DNA of 64,000 bases, taken from assembly GCA_963665215.2 (NCBI GenBank), contig CAXXWW010000013.1:62001-126000 (forward strand). Reading direction: 5' to 3'. The position numbers and the translations under genes are program-made. Shown here in pieces: positions 62,684 to 64,000 of the stretch (positions are counted from its first letter, which is position 1; each line of letters begins with the position of its first letter). Origin of the DNA: G963665215 sp963665215. Lineage in GTDB: Bacteria > Chloroflexota > Dehalococcoidia > Lucifugimonadales > CAUZJF01. The notes beneath the pieces were generated by a model. It searched no databases and was not told the origin of the DNA. It saw only the letters and a program-made list of their open reading frames with translations.

Positions 62684-63832
62684 ATGGACCTAGACCTTGG
62701 CGAGAACCAGCTAATGATCCAGAAGGCGGTGCGTGACTTTGCCGCCAGAGAGATCGCCCCGTACTCTGCTCAATGGGACGAGCGTGCGGAGTTCCCGGCC
62801 GGCGTCATAAGGGCGCTGGGTGAGCTGGGGGTCACGGGGCTCTTGCTCCCCGAGGAGTATGGCGGCGGTGGTGGGGATATGCTGTCGATGGTGGTCGCCC
62901 TGGAAGAGCTGGCGAAGGTGGACGCGTCCGTCGCCGTCACCATCGATGTAGTTGCAGGCCTCTGCGGGCAGCTCCTGGTCCGGTTCGGGAGCGAGGAGCA
63001 GAAGCGAAGGTGGCTGACCTCTCTGGCCCAGGGCGAGACCATCGCCGCCTTTGCGCTGACGGAACCTGACGCAGGCTCCGATGCCGCCGGAATCTCCACC
63101 AGGGCGGAGCTGGTCGACGGGCACTGGGTAATCAACGGCAGCAAGGTATTTATCACCAATTCAGGGACCCCGATGACCGCCTTTGTCGTGGTGGCGGCGG
63201 TAACGGGCCGCGATGAGGCGGGCAACAAGGAGTTCAGCACCATCATCGTTCCCAACGGCACCCCGGGGTTCTCCGCCGGGCCGCCTCACAGAAAGCTGGG
63301 CTGGCACGCCTCGGACACGCGGCCTCTCTCATTTGAGGAGTGCCGAGTTCCAGAGGCCAACCTCTTGGGCCCACAAGGGCGGGGCCTGGCCCAATGCCTG
63401 TGGGCCCTCGATGCCGGCCGGGTGGGTATCGCCGCGATGGGGGTTGGCTTGGCCGAGGCCTGCCTGCAGCTGTCCCTGGCCTTCGCGAAAGAGCGATATG
63501 CCTTCGGTGAGCCCATCGCAAAGCTTCAGGCCATCCAGCTAAAGCTGGCGGACATGGCGGTGGGCGTGGAACTCTCCCGCTTGGCCACCTACAGGGCTGC
63601 GGTACTGATGGACCAAAACAGGCCCTTCAAGAAGGAGGCCGCCATCGCTAAGCTCTACTCCTCCGAGACGGCCGTCAAGGTGGTGGACGAGGCCCTCCAG
63701 ATTCACGGCGGGATCGGGTACATGGAGGATGGCCCGATCGCGCGCTTCTACCGAGATGCGAAGATCCTGACCATCGGAGAGGGGACCTCGGAGGTGCAAC
63801 GACTGGTCATCGCCCGGGAATTGGGCTGCTAG
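62684..63832 (+). CDS. Acyl-CoA dehydrogenase
   Basis: The 382-residue flavoprotein has the family layout: N-terminal helices, FALTEPDAGSDAAG and FITNSGTPMTAF in the middle beta domain, and C-terminal helices with IHGGIGYMEDGPIARFYRDA. The catalytic base is probably Glu366 in IGEGTSEVQRL. It oxidises an acyl-CoA to the enoyl-CoA and passes electrons to ETF. The ATG has only a weak ribosome binding site. A second thiolase gene starts 52 bases downstream, so it may be part of a beta-oxidation operon. Confidence 0.93.
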   Translation: MDLDLGENQLMIQKAVRDFAAREIAPYSAQWDERAEFPAGVIRALGELGVTGLLLPEEYGGGGGDMLSMVVALEELAKVDASVAVTIDVVAGLCGQLLVRFGSEEQKRRWLTSLAQGETIAAFALTEPDAGSDAAGISTRAELVDGHWVINGSKVFITNSGTPMTAFVVVAAVTGRDEAGNKEFSTIIVPNGTPGFSAGPPHRKLGWHASDTRPLSFEECRVPEANLLGPQGRGLAQCLWALDAGRVGIAAMGVGLAEACLQLSLAFAKERYAFGEPIAKLQAIQLKLADMAVGVELSRLATYRAAVLMDQNRPFKKEAAIAKLYSSETAVKVVDEALQIHGGIGYMEDGPIARFYRDAKILTIGEGTSEVQRLVIARELGC

Positions 63833-63884
63833 ACCGGAGCCCAAGCGGTGCTGCGAGACAGCGAGGCCGCGGGAGAAAGGCAAA

Positions 63885-64000
63885 ATGGCACAGAGAGACG
63901 CGGTGGTTATCCTCGGGGCCTCCCGGACACCGATTGGGAAGCTAGGGGGCGTTCTGTCGGCCGTGGACGCACCCAGCCTGGGTTCGGCGGCCATCCGCGC
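63885..64000 (+). CDS. Acetyl-CoA acetyltransferase (thiolase), 5' end only
   Basis: The frame MAQRDAVVILGASRTPIGKLG is the standard thiolase N-terminus (VVIxGAxRTPIGxxxG). It runs to the edge of the window. GGGAGAAAGG precedes the ATG. It is probably a true thiolase completing beta-oxidation with the acyl-CoA dehydrogenase; the active-site region is not visible. Confidence 0.85.
   Translation, partial: MAQRDAVVILGASRTPIGKLGGVLSAVDAPSLGSAAIR

Overview
The window looks like a chromosomal segment of a GC-rich bacterium rich in insertion sequences (IS). It most resembles uncultivated marine Chloroflexota of the SAR202/Dehalococcoidia type. That placement is inferred from gene content: paralogous Asp-box (sialidase-fold) proteins, TIM-barrel glycosidase-like proteins, phytanoyl-CoA dioxygenase, DUF1501/DUF1800/NHL proteins, phosphotriesterase-like and amidohydrolase enzymes, Gfo/Idh/MocA, MaoC, thiolase, DUF35 and acyl-CoA dehydrogenase. 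No rRNA gene is present to confirm it. Several reading frames are broken by single-base indels, so either decay or residual assembly error must be kept in mind.

Layout. 0-7.8 kb: rsfS with a near-leaderless start, small genes, an IS630 element, a truncated sulfite-oxidase-like gene, IS1380 copy 1, a 5'-truncated NAD-binding dehydrogenase and Asp-box protein 1. 8-11.5 kb: a membrane SpoIIE-type phosphatase gene split by an IS256 element. 11.6-17.8 kb: an IS3 element, an orphan solute-binding lipoprotein and two nearly abutting IS1380 copies. 17.8-20.9 kb: a truncated membrane protein, a lipoprotein, tRNA-Gly, tRNA-Phe and a phosphotriesterase-like enzyme. 21.3-28.7 kb: a co-directional cluster DUF1501, DUF1800, NHL, DUF1800, NHL, amidohydrolase, in which the DUF1800-NHL pair is duplicated and a third start is left as a remnant. 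28.7-34.6 kb: small enzymes, several of them decayed. 34.8-41.3 kb: a minus-strand operon of glycosidase-like protein, PhyH and glycosidase-like protein, with an IS1182 element wedged in front of the last gene. 41.8-50.1 kb: MaoC, a truncated MFS transporter, IS1380 copy 3, pcrA and a HEPN gene cut by a second IS1182 copy. 50.2-54.6 kb: a MaoC-type hydratase pair, then a CsoR-CopA-YHS copper operon with a visible promoter and operator. 54.8-60.0 kb: tRNA-Leu, a Gfo/Idh/MocA enzyme, Asp-box protein 2, a TPR lipoprotein and a tandem pair of unknown membrane-anchored proteins. 60.3-64 kb: a decayed dihydrolipoamide acyltransferase, a thiolase lacking the usual cysteine next to a DUF35 protein, an acyl-CoA dehydrogenase and the start of a second thiolase.

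The metabolic genes suggest oxidation of complex organic matter through CoA esters. The cysteine-less thiolase plus DUF35 pair recalls the Ltp2/ChsH2-type retro-aldolase of steroid side-chain breakdown. The window also records IS activity in detail: target duplications at five of the nine elements allow the pre-insertion genes to be rebuilt.
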